The notes under the pieces were generated by a model that worked only from the letters and a program-made list of their open reading frames with translations, had not been told where the DNA came from and ran no database searches. A program made the translations under genes and the position numbers. From assembly GCA_030847615.1 (NCBI GenBank), contig JAUMIR010000001.1:30875501-30939500 (forward strand): DNA of 64,000 nucleotides, written 5' to 3'. Each line of letters opens with the position of its first letter. Position 1 is the first letter of the stretch. Source of the DNA: Gambelia wislizenii (taxonomy: Eukaryota; Chordata; Lepidosauria; Squamata; Crotaphytidae). This document shows, piece after piece, positions 44,636-55,742 of the stretch.

Positions 44636-44900
44636 AGAAATAAACTCTTCTAGAACATGGCCTCACAGCCTGGGGGGAAAAACACACAAAAAATCTAAGG
44701 TGACCATGTTGCACCTGTTCTACTCCCCCCACCCCATGATCTTTGATTTCTATTTACTGACAATGAATTTGTTTTTAAATTCTTGATTGGTGTGTGCACA
44801 TGCATATTTTAGTTATACTGTTGTTTTAATATGTATCTGGTTTTTAAATGTTGTTAGACCCCTTATGGATCTTGTGGTGCAAAAAGACTAAATACAAATA

Positions 44901-45131
44901 TAGTTGTCCCTCCACATTCATGGATTTGGCATTCATGGATTTACTTATTCACGGCTTGAAAATATTCCTTAAAAAATAATAATCCAAAAAGCAAACCTTG
45001 ATTTTTGCCATCTTATATAAGGAACACCATTTTGCTATGCCATTGCATATATTGGGACTTGAGTATTCACAGATTTGGGTGTTCATGGGGGGTCCTGGAA
45101 CCAAACCCCAGCGAATGTGAAGGGATAACTG
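44901..45131. mobile_element. Tigger-like MITE, complete
   Basis: The left end TAGTTGTCCCTCCACATTC (CAG to TAG) and right end GAATGTGAAGGGATAACTG are inverted complements. TA is present at 44899-44900 and 45132-45133. It is the full-length relative of the partial element at 36082. Confidence 0.88.
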
Positions 45132-45279
45132 TATGTTAATAAAATGAAGCAGCCAAGGAAAATAGCTTGCCTCAAATATCAAGGCAGAAATCCTGTGCAG
45201 TCTTACCTTGAAATCATAGAATCATAGAGTTGGATGAGACCGCAAGGACCACAACCCCCTGCTGTGCAGAAATATACAA

Positions 45280-45901
45280 TCAAAGAGTTCCTGACAGATG
45301 GCCATCCAGCCTCTGTTTAAAAACCTCCAAAGAAGGAGACTCCACCACACTCTGAGGCAGTGTATTCCACTGATGAACAGCTGTTACCATCAGGAAGTTC
45401 TTCCTGATGTTTAGGATCTTTTGAATCTGTAGTTTTAATCCATTGCTCTGTGTCCCAGTTTCTGGAGCAGCAAAAAACAAGTTTGCTCATCCTCAATATG
45501 ACATCCCTTCAAATATTTAAACATGACCATCATATTACCTCTTAAGTTTCTCTTCTTCAGGCTAAACATACCCAGCTCCCTAAGGGTATCCAGACCCTTT
45601 ACCATTTTGGCCACCCTTCTCTGGACATGCTCCAGCTTGTCAACATGCTTCTTTAATTGTGGTGCCTGAAGTGGACATAGTATTTCAGGTGAGATCTGAC
45701 CAAAGCAGAATAGAGTAGCACTGTTACTTCCCATAATCTAGACACTATACTCCTATTGATACAGCATATAATTGCATTGGCTTTTTTAGCTGCTGCATCA
45801 CATTGTTGGCTTATGTTCAGCTTGTGGTCTGCTATGACTCCTATATACCTTTCACATGTACTGTGGTCAAGCCAGTTGTAACCCATTCTATATCTGTGCA
45901 T
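45280..45901 (-). pseudogene. CR1 ORF2 C-terminal part
   Basis: Three overlapping minus-strand frames: 45653-45901 (MHRYRMGYNWLDHSTCERYIG, AAKKANAIICCINRSIVSR), 45435-45734 (HVDKLEHVQRRVAKMVKGL, KKRNLRGNMMVMFKYLKG) and 45280-45480 (NTLPQSVVESPSLEVFKQRL). Together they give the CR1 C terminus with two frameshifts. The RT palm lies beyond the LTR-like insertion at 46684-46930. Confidence 0.85.
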
Positions 45902-45902
45902 T

Positions 45903-46626
45903 TGTCATGCCCTGTGAGCCTGATGAGGCCGTAGAGTCAGAGGAGGAGGAGAACATGGCAGGGAACGGCCCTAGGGACCCTGGCACAGGTTTATCTACAC
46001 CTGTTCCAGCAGGGAACCCTGCCAACCTGGAGGCTCAAGCAGAAGAAGAGCCTGGTCTGAGTGGGTTGGCATCAGTTCCAGCAGAGAGTCCTGCCCACTC
46101 AGATAAGGATGAAGAAGAGGAGAGGGACTTACCTCCACCATCTTATACCCAGCAGCGAGCTCAAAAGGAGGCTCAAAGGAGGTCTCTGAGAATTTATGAG
46201 AAGAACTTGCTCATTAAGAAACACCTGGCAAAACCTTAATTGCTTTATATAGGTTGGAAGAGGCAATGGTGCCTTTGTCAGAGATCAACTAATTTCCCTG
46301 GAGAAAGCTTCCTGCTGACTTTAATGAATCCTTGCTGCCTGGACTCGTGCCTTGACCTTGGACTGTTCCTGACCACCCTGTTGTGTGATCCTGCTGACCC
46401 ACGGACCGACTTCTGGACAACACTGCCTTTTGTAAGCCTTGATCTTTGGACTGTATCCTGAACTCTTCTCTGTGTGCCTTCTTGCCTGTATTGCTGCTTC
46501 TCCAAGAAACGGAACCTTGCTTGTTCTGAACTTTATCTGGCTCTCCCTAATTCACTATCACTGGGGCTTGGGTGCTTTCCTAGCCCTTGTTTATCCTGCT
46601 GGCATTTTGGGCTGCTTTTCCAGATA
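45903..46626 (+). mobile_element. Solo-LTR-like insertion (5-bp duplication GCATT)
   Basis: It starts TGTCATGCCC and is flanked by GCATT at 45898-45902 and 46627-46631, exactly restoring CR1 when removed. A TATA-like TTTATATAGG lies at about 46245. The end reads CCAGATA instead of the usual CA, so either the end is mutated or the element is another type. A Gypsy-type origin is plausible from the 5-bp duplication; family not verified. Confidence 0.65.
45907..46239 (+). pseudogene. 110-residue acidic ORF inside the LTR-like insertion
   Basis: From ATG at 45907 to TAA at 46237-46239 the protein is rich in Glu and Pro (EEEENMAGNGPRDPG, DEEEERDLPPPSY) and ends basic (QRRSLRIYEKN, then LIKKHLAKP). 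No domain is recognised. It lies in the first half of the LTR-like insertion, upstream of the TATA-like site. It could be the end of a retrotransposon protein embedded in the LTR or a chance frame. I do not regard it as a host gene. Confidence 0.4.
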
Positions 46627-46683
46627 GCATTTCATTTTTATTGCCCGAGTGTAGTATCTTACATTTTTCTCTGTTGAAATTCT

Positions 46684-46930
46684 TTATGCTTGTTTTGGCC
46701 CACTTTCTAATCTGTTAAGGCCATTTTGAATTCTGATTCTCTCCTCTGGGGTATTCGCTATCCCTCCTAATTTGGTGTCTTCTGCAAATTTGATAAGCAT
46801 GTCTTCTATTTCATCATTCAAGTCATTTATAAAGATATTGAACAGCACGGGGCCCAGGACAGAACCTTGTGGCACCCCACTAGTCACTTCTCTCCAGGTT
46901 GAAGAGTAGCCATTGTTGAGCACCCTTTGG
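46684..46930 (-). pseudogene. CR1 RT palm fragment
   Basis: Minus strand: REVTSGVPQGSVLGPVLFN then IFINDLNDEIEDMLIKFAED and TKLGGIANTPEERIRIQNGL. The catalytic FADD reads FAED. It belongs to the CR1 copy split by the LTR-like insertion. The longer open frame extends upstream to 47070 into non-CR1 sequence. Confidence 0.85.
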
Positions 46931-47278
46931 GTTCCTAACTGCAGTTGAATCCCATAAGATTTACTTTGAAGTAAAGCTATAATTTTACTCAGATAACATT
47001 GAAATGTTGGGCACCATGAAGCCCAGACCATCCATGGTCCTTGATCATCTAGTGCAATGGGAAAAAACACACCATATTACTCATAATTTCTTGATATTTT
47101 GCCAGCGTGGAGGGCATGGTACATTCACTTCAGCGTTATCTACCTCAGCTAGGATTACCCGACAACTTAACATAATTGGTGCTAATAACTATATGGTATT
47201 TTTTTTTGAATCAGAAACCCATTGCTTTTTCTGCTGACTTCTCTTGTGTTATCATGCATGGGGTTTTTTTGTCTCTTA

Positions 47279-47570
47279 GGGCTTGTCTACACTGCCAAAA
47301 AAATCTTACTCACCTTGTAGTCTCTGTGTTCTTGACAATTTACTTGGAATGCAGGTTTTTTTTTAGATGCCTGGGGGCTTTAATCTAATTTTTAAAAACT
47401 TGCCTTTTATCCTGCGTTTTCCTGGATAATCTGGATGATCCCCATGTGTGGCTGGTCCTCCGAGTTGACTTTAATGTGGAACTGGGAGGTGGGGTTTTGG
47501 GTCACCTGATCATTCTCACCAGGAACGACTACTTCTTCTGTTTATGTTTTGCCGATGTGCAGTCGCTATC
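47279..47570. mobile_element. Candidate DNA-transposon remnant (TTGTCTACAC edge)
   Basis: GGGCTTGTCTACACTGCC resembles the left edges at 22503, 23386 and 32535. No matching right terminus was recognised. Confidence 0.3.
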
Positions 47571-48177
47571 ATTTTTTTAAGGCACATTTGTGTACTTACT
47601 TGTACTGTATATCATTATTAGCACACCTATATCTATTTGCATATTCACATGCATGACAGGAAGAAAAAAAGGGGAGCAGCCTTGGCTGTGTGAGCAAAAA
47701 AATAAGTATAGGATAGGTGACCATAGCAGGATCGTTATTTTACACTGAAATGGGAGATGTGTGGCTGGTAATGCTGCTCTTGTTTCTTTTTAACAAGATG
47801 TGTGTGGGGTTACTGCAGACCAGGAAAATGCGATTTGAAGCAGAATTTTATCATCTATAAAAGCCTTTAGAGAGTATTAACAGATGGTTTGAAGTGCCTT
47901 GAAGATTCTCCCCACTGTATCCCTCTATTGCTGACGAGAAGTTGTGTGATAGCAGTTTTTTTTAAAAATCCAAATACCGAGTTCAAGGAAAATTGAGATT
48001 TGAACCAGATACTTTAGGTCTCTTATTGACTGTGTTTTCAGAATTGATTCTTCTAGTAGATGGTCAAGCTATTTTTACATATGGAACACTAGGTGGCCTC
48101 ATTCATCATAAAGCTCTGATAGATCATAATGTGAGTTAAACTGTACTCTGAATCCAGTGTTATTGCAAAATGTATTT
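47571..48177. other. Intron DNA, no feature recognised
   Basis: No exon or confident repeat. Confidence 0.55.
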
Positions 48178-48550
48178 TGGGTCAGCGTAAGAGTGGTGCT
48201 CCAAAAAAGCGATACAAGGACTCCCTGAAACAACATCTCAGGCTCGGCCAAATTGATCACCAACAATGGTCCACCCTGGCCTCACACCGGGAGGCATGGA
48301 GACGCACTATCCACAATGCTGCAGCCTTATTTGAGAACTCACGCCAAACAAGTCTTGAAGAGAAATGACAACGCAGAAAGAATCACAACCCAGAAATATC
48401 ACCCAAGGAGACCTTGTGCTGTGCTTTCTGCAACCGGACTTGTTTATCTCGGATTGGCCTTTTTAGTCATCAGCGTGCTTGCAGAAAGCGCGGGATGAGT
48501 CCTTCCTGAATCTTCGTTTGCGAAGAAAAGCCAGAGAGAGAGGAGAGAGA
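48178..48550 (+). mobile_element. LINE 3' end, same family as 21814-22460
   Basis: Starts at GGGTCAGCGTAAGAGTGGTG and ends with GAAGAAAAGCCAGAGAGAG. It is nearly identical to the 21814 copy over the shared part, and 5'-truncated within the C-terminal coding region. The frame at 48177-48368 reads KKRYKDSLKQHLRLGQIDH and ends at a TGA. The finger continues in the same phase after the stop (CCAFCNRTCLSRIGLFSHQ), here with a better Cys/His set than the sister copy. Confidence 0.88.
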
Positions 48551-49189
48551 TTTTTATACTTTGAGGTCATTTTACAGTTATTGTGAACATAAAACAGAAT
48601 TGCACAATTTTACAGATTTTTTTTTTTTAAAAAAATACTTTGTACATTTTCCTTTTTGGAAAGACCACCTGTCTGCATAAATTGAAGAATCACACTCAGA
48701 GAAGTATAGAAAATCATTTATTCCAAACTTGAGAATTAAACCTTTGACCCAGGGGAGATGATTCTGTTCTGTTTGTTTTAAATGTGAGCTTGAGTTGCAC
48801 TACCAGTTCCTTAAGAGGTAAATACAATCACTTATAACTTCTGCTCATATTGAACTTATTTTTTGTAAGAGTACTGGAATTTTCAGTAATTTTATTGATA
48901 CATTTTTTATACCTTTGAGGATTCTTGATCTGGGTCTGACTCTTTAGCTGGTGTTATTAATGTGAAGAAGAGAGATGGTGATAGAGAAGCGACAGCAGGT
49001 ACCACAGAACTGCTTTTAGAGTGTGGGGGCTCAGTGGTGGTTGGTGGGTTGCTGTGGATTTTGCCTACTTGTTGGTACTTGCAGGGGAAGGTCAAGTTAC
49101 TTTTTCCAGCCATTATCACTGAAATGTTCTTAAATATGAAGACTCTTACAAGCACAATGTGTACTTAGAAGGCCTTCCATCTGTTCAGT
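48551..49189. other. Intron DNA, no feature recognised
   Basis: A T/A-run near 48620-48640. No exon or confident repeat. Confidence 0.55.
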
Positions 49190-49790
49190 GTCATCATCAT
49201 CATCTCACCTTTTCCCCAAAATTGGGACTCAAGACAGCTTAACAATTAAAACAAGAACAATACTATTCACAATATTAAAACTATTTAAACATACACTTAA
49301 AAAGATAAAAAGCTATTAAAAAGATAAAAAGCAATTAGAAGCAGTTCCGTTTAAAACAACACATAACCTTCTTAAAAGCCCATTGTTAAAAATACCTTCT
49401 TTTTTGAAAGGTTGCTGAAATAAAAAGACCTTTGCCTACTGATGGAAGGACAGCAAAGAAGGGGCCATTCTAACTTCCCTGGGAAGGGAGTTCCAGATTC
49501 TAGGGGCAACCAAAGAGAAGGCCCTGTCTTGTGTCCCCACCAACTGTGTCTGTGAAGGTGGTGGGACTGAGAGAAAGCCCTCTCCTGAGGATCTCAGGGT
49601 CTGAGCAGACTCATACGAGGAGATATAGTTTGCCAGATAGACTGGATCTAAGCCGTATGGGCCTTTATAAGTCATAACCAGCATTTTGAAATGTAGCTTA
49701 CTTCTAAGTAAATGTGCATAGAATATATTGCAGGCTCTAAAGGCCTCAACAACAATAGCTGTCTTAATACTTTTTAGCACTTAATCATTT
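49190..49790 (-). mobile_element. L2-clade LINE, 3' part
   Basis: The plus strand begins with an ATC repeat and CTCACCTTTTCCCC (complement of the L2 tail and 3' end). It continues into coding complement up to about 49790. The minus-strand frame 49436-49780 includes LVMTYKGPYGLDPVYL, LRSSGEGFLSVPP, and VAPRIWNSLPREVRMAPSL, the L2 C-terminal end. Confidence 0.85.
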
Positions 49791-50794
49791 AGCATGGTTC
49801 AAGTTGATAATTCCTGAGGCGGCTCAACTACATAGGAAACTTGGTGGTCTACTTTTGCTAGGTCATTTCATGGCGGGCGGAGTTTCATTCTTCCCAGCCC
49901 CTCCTTTGGTGTTTCAGGGTCCATACTGGAGAAGATTGTTCAAACAGTTGAAAGAGGTGACTTCTTCCCTGACCTTGGTTCCCAAGGAACTAACTACTGA
50001 ACTTTAATCTCTTTTTAATGTCAGATTGGTCCTTGCTCCTTCTCCCCATCCCACCTAATCTATTAATTAATTCTAGAAGAGTCTGACCTCTGAGTGCTGG
50101 CTGGATAGTGTGGAACTGTATATTTATTTACTATAACCAGTTATATTCTGCCCTTTGAATGTAAATTCTTCCAAGGAGATTGATAGCAAAATAATGATAA
50201 ATACAATCATCAGGTCCCATACGGGGAAAAAGGTGGGATATAAATTAAATAAATAAACAAATCAAAATTAAAACAATTTAAAGTCATATAGGCCCAGTAG
50301 TTTTGAGTCATGTGTTCTGTTGAGAAGGATGATAGGGAAAGTAGTCAGGGGGGTTGTCTTGCTGTGAGCTATGAGGATACCATCTCCCTTACTACCTGAT
50401 ATTCTGCGTCCTTTTCTTTTACCTCCTTGTTCCTTTCCCCCTTCATACTGTGTACATTAGCTCAAGTGTCTTTATGCAAGGATGGTCTGACGTTATAACT
50501 TTTCAGCACTTAGAAAATTTTGACTCTTTGTAATTTTTAAATTATAATTGAATACGTATGTTTGATTATGAACACATAGGACTGAGTGAGGATTCTATTG
50601 CTGTGTTAACTACAATATTTCATTGCTAAAACTTTCTTGTTGAGAACTGCCATATATGAACATAGAAAGGTTATGAGGCCCCACCATCTTTTAATTTCAG
50701 TGTGGGACCTGGAATTTCCATGCCAAGTCCTCCTCCAGGCACAGGTCAGGAGTTCATGTCTACCATGACACCCATTAACTTACACACAGGTATT
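49791..50794. other. Intron DNA, no clear feature
   Basis: Possible old LINE end at about 50120-50260 (TTTATTTACTATAACC, then AAATTAAATAAATAAAC), too diverged to call. Confidence 0.45.
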
Positions 50795-50880
50795 TGTTTG
50801 TTTATTTATTTATTAGATTATTTATACCCCACTCTTCAGCCACAAAGGCTCTCAGAATGGCTTACAAATTGTTTAGCAAT
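50795..50880 (-). mobile_element. LINE 3' end fragment
   Basis: TTTATTTATTTATTAGATTA then TACCCCACTCTTCAGCC and CAGAATGGCTTAC is the complement of an L2/CR1-like 3' terminus. Confidence 0.6.
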
Positions 50881-50957
50881 AGCACTTACACATCTATACT
50901 GCTTTTATAGTGCTGGGCACTCTCTAAGCAGTTTACAGTGTGTTAGCTACCGGTAAT

Positions 50958-51015
50958 TATCATAGAACTGTAGAGTTGGAAGAGACCACAAGGGCCATCC
51001 AGTCCAATTGACCCC
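50958..51015 (-). mobile_element. CR1 3'-terminal fragment
   Basis: CATAGAACTGTAGAGTTGGA and GGGCCATCCAGTCCAATTG complement the CR1 3' end. Confidence 0.8.
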
Positions 51016-51837
51016 CACAAGCAGGGTATTCATTTTACTGACCTACAGAAGGATGGAAGGCTGAGTCAACCTTGGAGTCCAGGGGGTCACATTCTTGCTC
51101 TGGTCCTTTATCTTGGACAGCTACTGGGTGATCTTTGGGTGGGGGGGGGTCTATCACTGTCATGGATGAGTTGATAGGTTAAGATTGCACAGTGGTAACT
51201 ACTGACTTGTGCAGGGGTGGTGGACCTGTATCTAAGATGCATCCCTTGGCTTTCCAAATAGCTTTGGATTATTTTGAAAGCCTCCCTCACTCCCAACTGC
51301 CATTGCCCTGGCCAAGGAGGGAGAGAAGGAAAGGCAGGCACAGATCCATCTTGCCTCAGCCCAGAAGCAAAACTGTCATTGCCCTGACCAAGGAGGGAGA
51401 AAAGAGAATGCTAGACTTATGGTAATCCCTTCCCCTACTGCTGTCCTCTTTCCTTTTGTATCACATCTTCATTAGATTGTAAGCTTGAGAACAGGGAACT
51501 GTTTTGTTGTTCTTTTTCTTGTAAAACACCATTTTTGGCACTACAGTATAGAAATAATGGTTGATCTTACAGGGTTGGACGAGCACCATCTGCCTGGGTT
51601 TGGGATTAGAGTTTTCTTGGCTTCCAGACCTCCCACCATCCTGGTTGCCCTCCTCTGGACATGTTCCAGCTTCTCAATATCCTTCCTCCTATTGATTGAG
51701 AGGTGCAAATTAAGTAGGTTTGCTGGAAACTCTTATGTGAGGTTGCTTAGGAATCTATTCTGTCTCCATTGCTTTTTGCCATCCACATACAACCATTGGA
51801 AGGAGACATCCTGAGCTTTGGAGTCTGCTGTCATGTT
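51016..51837. other. Intron DNA with a short CR1 scrap
   Basis: Bases 51640-51690 (GTTGCCCTCCTCTGGACATG, TTCCAGCTTCTCAATATCC) complement a CR1 ORF2 stretch found at 14628-14675. A direct repeat of GCCCTGGCCAAGGAGGGAGA-like sequence occurs at about 51306 and 51384. Nothing else is recognised. Confidence 0.5.
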
Positions 51838-52060
51838 ATTGCTGTGTGGCTTCAAGTTGATTCTGATTTACGGTGACCCCTTATCACTGGGGTTTCTTGG
51901 CAAGAATTATTCAGGTGGGATTTGCCTTTTCCTTCCTCTGAGAGTGTGACTTGCCCAAGGTCACCCAGCAGGTTTCTGTGACTGAGCAGGGATTCAAATG
52001 CTGGTCTCCAGAGTCATAGTCCAACGCTCAAGCCACTATACCACACTGGCTCTCATACTG
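51838..52060 (-). mobile_element. tRNA-derived SINE (CTTGAAGGCACA type)
   Basis: Reverse complement of the 4083 family: GTGACTTGCCCAAGGTCACC, GGGATTCAAATGCTGGTC and CTATACCACACTGGCTCTC. Nearly complete. Confidence 0.88.
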
Positions 52061-52061
52061 T

Positions 52062-52293
52062 CTTGTTGTCTTGTTGTGTGCCTTTAAGGCATTTCTGACT
52101 TACGGCAACCCTACCCTGGCATTTTCTTGGCAGAATGTGTTCAGAGAGGGTTTGCCTTTGCCTTCATTTGAGGCTGAAAGGGGGCAACTTGCTCAAGGTC
52201 ACCCAGTAGGTTTCCATGGCTGAGCTGGGATTTGAACCCTGGTCTCCCAGTGTCCTACTCCAGCACTCAAACCACCACACCACACTGGCTCTC
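52062..52293 (-). mobile_element. tRNA-derived SINE (CTTGAAGGCACA type), second of a pair
   Basis: TTGTTGTGTGCCTTTAAGGC, TTACGGCAACCCTACC and GGGATTTGAACCCTGGTCTC. It lies end to end with the previous copy in the same orientation. The two differ throughout, so these are separate insertions and not a recent tandem duplication. Confidence 0.88.
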
Positions 52294-53541
52294 CTATACT
52301 GTACTGTCATACTTGAATGTATTATAGAATTCGCTACAGGTTAAATGAGTATGAATAGATTGAAATTTAATCCAAACCAGACAATATTGGTTATACTGGG
52401 TGCTTCTAAAGCTGCAGAAGCAATAGAATTGCTGATTCTGTATGCAGACCTTATAATTTAAGGATTACAAATCTTTAAGGTTTATAACTCCTTAAATAAG
52501 TGATTATTCTATAGGGCTACTTTTCTTGGTGGTAACCACAAGTTCCTTGTAGTGTACAGTTTGGGCCTTAGTGGTTATATAAGCATTCTGCAGGTAACCC
52601 AAAACATTTGTCATTTGGTCACTGTTTTTGTAGTTCAGAAAACTTCCAGCTCTGGAAACAGAAAGAATGCTTTCATGGGCATTGTTTTGACTTCTAACAC
52701 ATCATTCATTTATCTCTAAGACCGAAGAATGACACCATCACTGATTGTGTCTTCAGTTGTCCATATGACTTGTGCTATGTCTTGTAACTATAACATTGCC
52801 TATGCCAGTTGGATTTGAGCTGACAGCTCTTCCTTGCATGTCTCCAGTCTACAGATGACACAGCCAGAGGGGACCTCTCTGCTTGCATTTCTTCCTAGGC
52901 TGGTGAAGTAACAAGTCAGTGTAAATCTGTTAACAAGACAGACTCTTTGGCAGAAATCCTGCCATTGGCTTCTACATAATTTTTCTGCACTCTTTAGTTT
53001 TCCCTATCTTGTTGGCTGCTAGCAGAAGTGCTTTTGTGGACAGGAATAAGGTACTTCAGTGATCAATAGTTCTTCAAGTCTGCTTGGTCACTTCTTTTTG
53101 CCAGCTAAATTGGAGGTGATTGACACCATTCAGCCACACTATTTGTCTTTATATTTGCCCTTCCCTTTGAATAATGTTGTCAGCAGCAAGGAACACAGAT
53201 TCTGACAATTATGGAGTTACATTAACAAATGTTCTGCCTGTCAGTTACAATTCCTGTGATAGAGCCTCAGATAAAGGGCTGGTCAAAAGCCAAAAGACAA
53301 CCCCATGAAAGAATCTATGATAATTGTCTAAGCGCTATGAATAGAAGCATGCCACTGCTATATAAGCTATGAGGAAAGGGACTCAGATAAAGAATATGGG
53401 AAAATGTCAGAAGAAAGGGGGTTACTTCGATCCTTCTTCTGAGAGATTCCTAATTCCTCTTTTGATCACAGGAAATTCCTTTTTCCTCTGTCTCCCTCTG
53501 CCTTGCCTTTTATATGTGGCTTTCAAGCCATGTATCTTGTT
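52294..53541. other. Intron DNA, no feature recognised
   Basis: No exon or confident repeat. Confidence 0.55.
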
Positions 53542-53641
53542 TTGTTTCACTCACAAGCAAGCTTAGTCATTAAAAGTCTTGCCCCAGGTCATTGTTTCAC
53601 TCACAAGCAAGCTTAGTCATTAAAAGTCTTGCCCCAGGTCA
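53542..53641. repeat. Perfect 50-bp tandem duplication
   Basis: Bases 53542-53591 and 53592-53641 appear identical (TTGTTTCACTCACAAGCAAG through GCCCCAGGTCA). It sits just upstream of a CR1 fragment. Confidence 0.95.
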
Positions 53642-53654
53642 AGTGTTGTATTGC

Positions 53655-54240
53655 TTCATAGGTCTCCCATGATATTCTTGCAAAAAAGTTAGTAACATGT
53701 GGGCTAGACAATGAGACTGTTAGGTGGATTTGTAATTGGTTGACCAACCAAACCCAAAGGATGCTCACCAATGGCTCCTCTTTATCCTGGAGAGAAGTGA
53801 CTAGTAGGGTGCCACAGGGTTCTGTCCTGGGCCTAGTGCTGTTCAACATCTTTATCAGTGACTTGGATGAGGGAATAGAGGGTATGCTTATCAAGTTTGT
53901 GGCTGATACCAAATTAGGAGGGGTAGCTATTATCCCAGAGGACAGGATCAGAATTCAAAATGACCTTAACAGATTAGAAAGCTGGGCCAAAACTAACAAA
54001 ATGAATTTCAACACGGAGAAATGTAAGATACTACACTTGGGCAGTAAAAATGAAATGCACAGATATAGGATGGGTGACACCTGGCTTGATGGCAGTACAT
54101 GTGAAAGGGATCTAGTAGTCTTAGTGGACCAAAAGCTGAACATGAGTGAACAGTGTGATGTGGCAGCTAAAAAAGCCAATGCAATTCTAGGCTGCGTCAA
54201 TAGGGGAATAGCATCTAGATTGAGGGAAGTAATAATACTT
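53655..54240 (+). mobile_element. CR1 LINE, RT region only
   Basis: Plus-strand CR1 coding from DKVPHDILAKKLV-like sequence to NRGIASRLREVII, truncated at both ends. Confidence 0.9.
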
Positions 54241-54264
54241 CACTTATCTTGGAGTGGCATATAA
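53740..54264 (+). pseudogene. CR1 ORF2 RT fragment
   Basis: A 174-codon frame: REVTSRVPQGSVLGLVLFNI, FISDLDEGIEGMLIKFVADT (FADDT to FVADT), KLGGVAIIPEDRIRIQND, ESWAKTNKMNFNTEKCKILH and MHRYRMGDTWLDGSTCERDL. Loss of the first Asp of the catalytic pair disables it. It is intronic in TTBK1 and in the same orientation as the gene, about 0.5 kb before the acceptor of exon 2. Confidence 0.88.
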
Positions 54265-54928
<664 letters not shown>

Positions 54929-55209
54929 TAACATTGTTCTGCAAGGTTATGTTTCCTGGCCTGCAGTAGCATATGAAATTATGAGAAATATAACCAATAT
55001 TATTTTGCTGGGCAGGGTCGCAGAAGTGAAGGAGAAACTGATAGCACCAAGGACACTTCAAGGAGAACTAAGAGGGAATTCAGATTGCTTTTACTTGTGG
55101 ACTGGGATTACCTTTTAAATGTTCTCAGTCATTATAGCACAGATACAGTGCTTCAGAGGTCCCTACTGATACACAAATAGTGTTATTGGCTTAATAATGA
55201 TTCATATAG

Positions 55210-55330
55210 TTGACTAGTTCCCAACCTTGGCTCCCCAGATGTTATTGTGCTACAGTCCCCATCACTATTGATCACTGGCTGTGTTTGTTAGGGATGATGG
55301 GAGTTGTATTCCAATAACATCCAACACCCC
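55210..55330. repeat. hAT-like palindromic MITE
   Basis: TTCCCAACCTTGGCTCCCCA, GATGTTATTGTGCTACAGTC and GGATGATGGGAGTTGTATTC then CAATAACATCCAACACC: inverted halves of the element common in reptile genomes. It is the best-preserved member in the window. Confidence 0.7.
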
Positions 55331-55477
55331 TTCCTCATACATTGCTTTGCAAAGAAACTCAGGCATTGGCGATTCCCAGTAGGAACAGAATTTAGAATTG
55401 AGGGCAATCACTGAGGTAATGTCTACATGTGTTTATGACTGAATGGTTCATTTAAGAAGGTGCTTGTGACTGACATC

Positions 55478-55742
55478 CTTATCACACTACATAGTTATAG
55501 CGCTAGATTCCACTTTAACAATATACTGACAGTATCCTGTGGACTCTGGGGTTTGTAGTTTAGTGAGAGCCAAAGGCTCTCTGGCTGAGAATTCTAAATG
55601 TCCCCCCTTAAACTAAAATTCCCAGGATTCCATAGGATGTTGCCTAGGCAGTTAAAGTGGAATAAAGCACTATAAATGTCTACTAAAGTGGAATATAGCA
55701 CTCTAACTGTGTAGTGTAATGGGGGGCTGAACTGACAACTGT
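55478..55742. repeat. Snapback hAT-like MITE
   Basis: The left arm (CACTACATAGTTATAGCGCT, ATTCCACTTTAAC) faces the right arm (GTGGAATATAGCACTCTAAC, TGTGTAGTG). Inside, TCTGGGGTTTGTAGTTTAGT faces AACTAAAATTCCCAGGATTCC. The whole element folds on itself. A right-arm segment (TAAAGTGGAATA) is duplicated. Confidence 0.75.

Larger units (their letters stand above)
43614..44696 (-). mobile_element. Penelope-like element with inverted terminal repeats and 15-bp target duplication
   Basis: AAGGTGACCATGTTG occurs at 43599-43613 and again at 44697-44711, flanking the insertion exactly. Inside, the plus-strand left end (43614-43835) is the reverse complement of the right end (44490-44696): GGATTAGCATGTAAATTTG faces CAAATTTACATGCTAATCC. 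Between them is the GIY-YIG coding part on the minus strand. The reverse transcriptase is lost, so this is a 5'-truncated copy joined to an inverted terminal segment. Confidence 0.92.
45205..46935 (-). mobile_element. CR1 LINE, 3' half, interrupted by an LTR-like insertion
   Basis: The 3' tail AAATCATAGAATCATAGAGTTG lies at about 45212. The coding complement runs to 45902 and resumes at 46627 (GCATTTCATTTTTA), co-linear with 14930 of the best CR1 copy. It ends near 46935 where homology stops after CACCCTTTGGGTTC. Confidence 0.9.

Noticed and set aside
45907..46239. Host exon encoding an acidic protein
   Set aside because: It lies wholly inside an insertion bounded by a 5-bp duplication within CR1.
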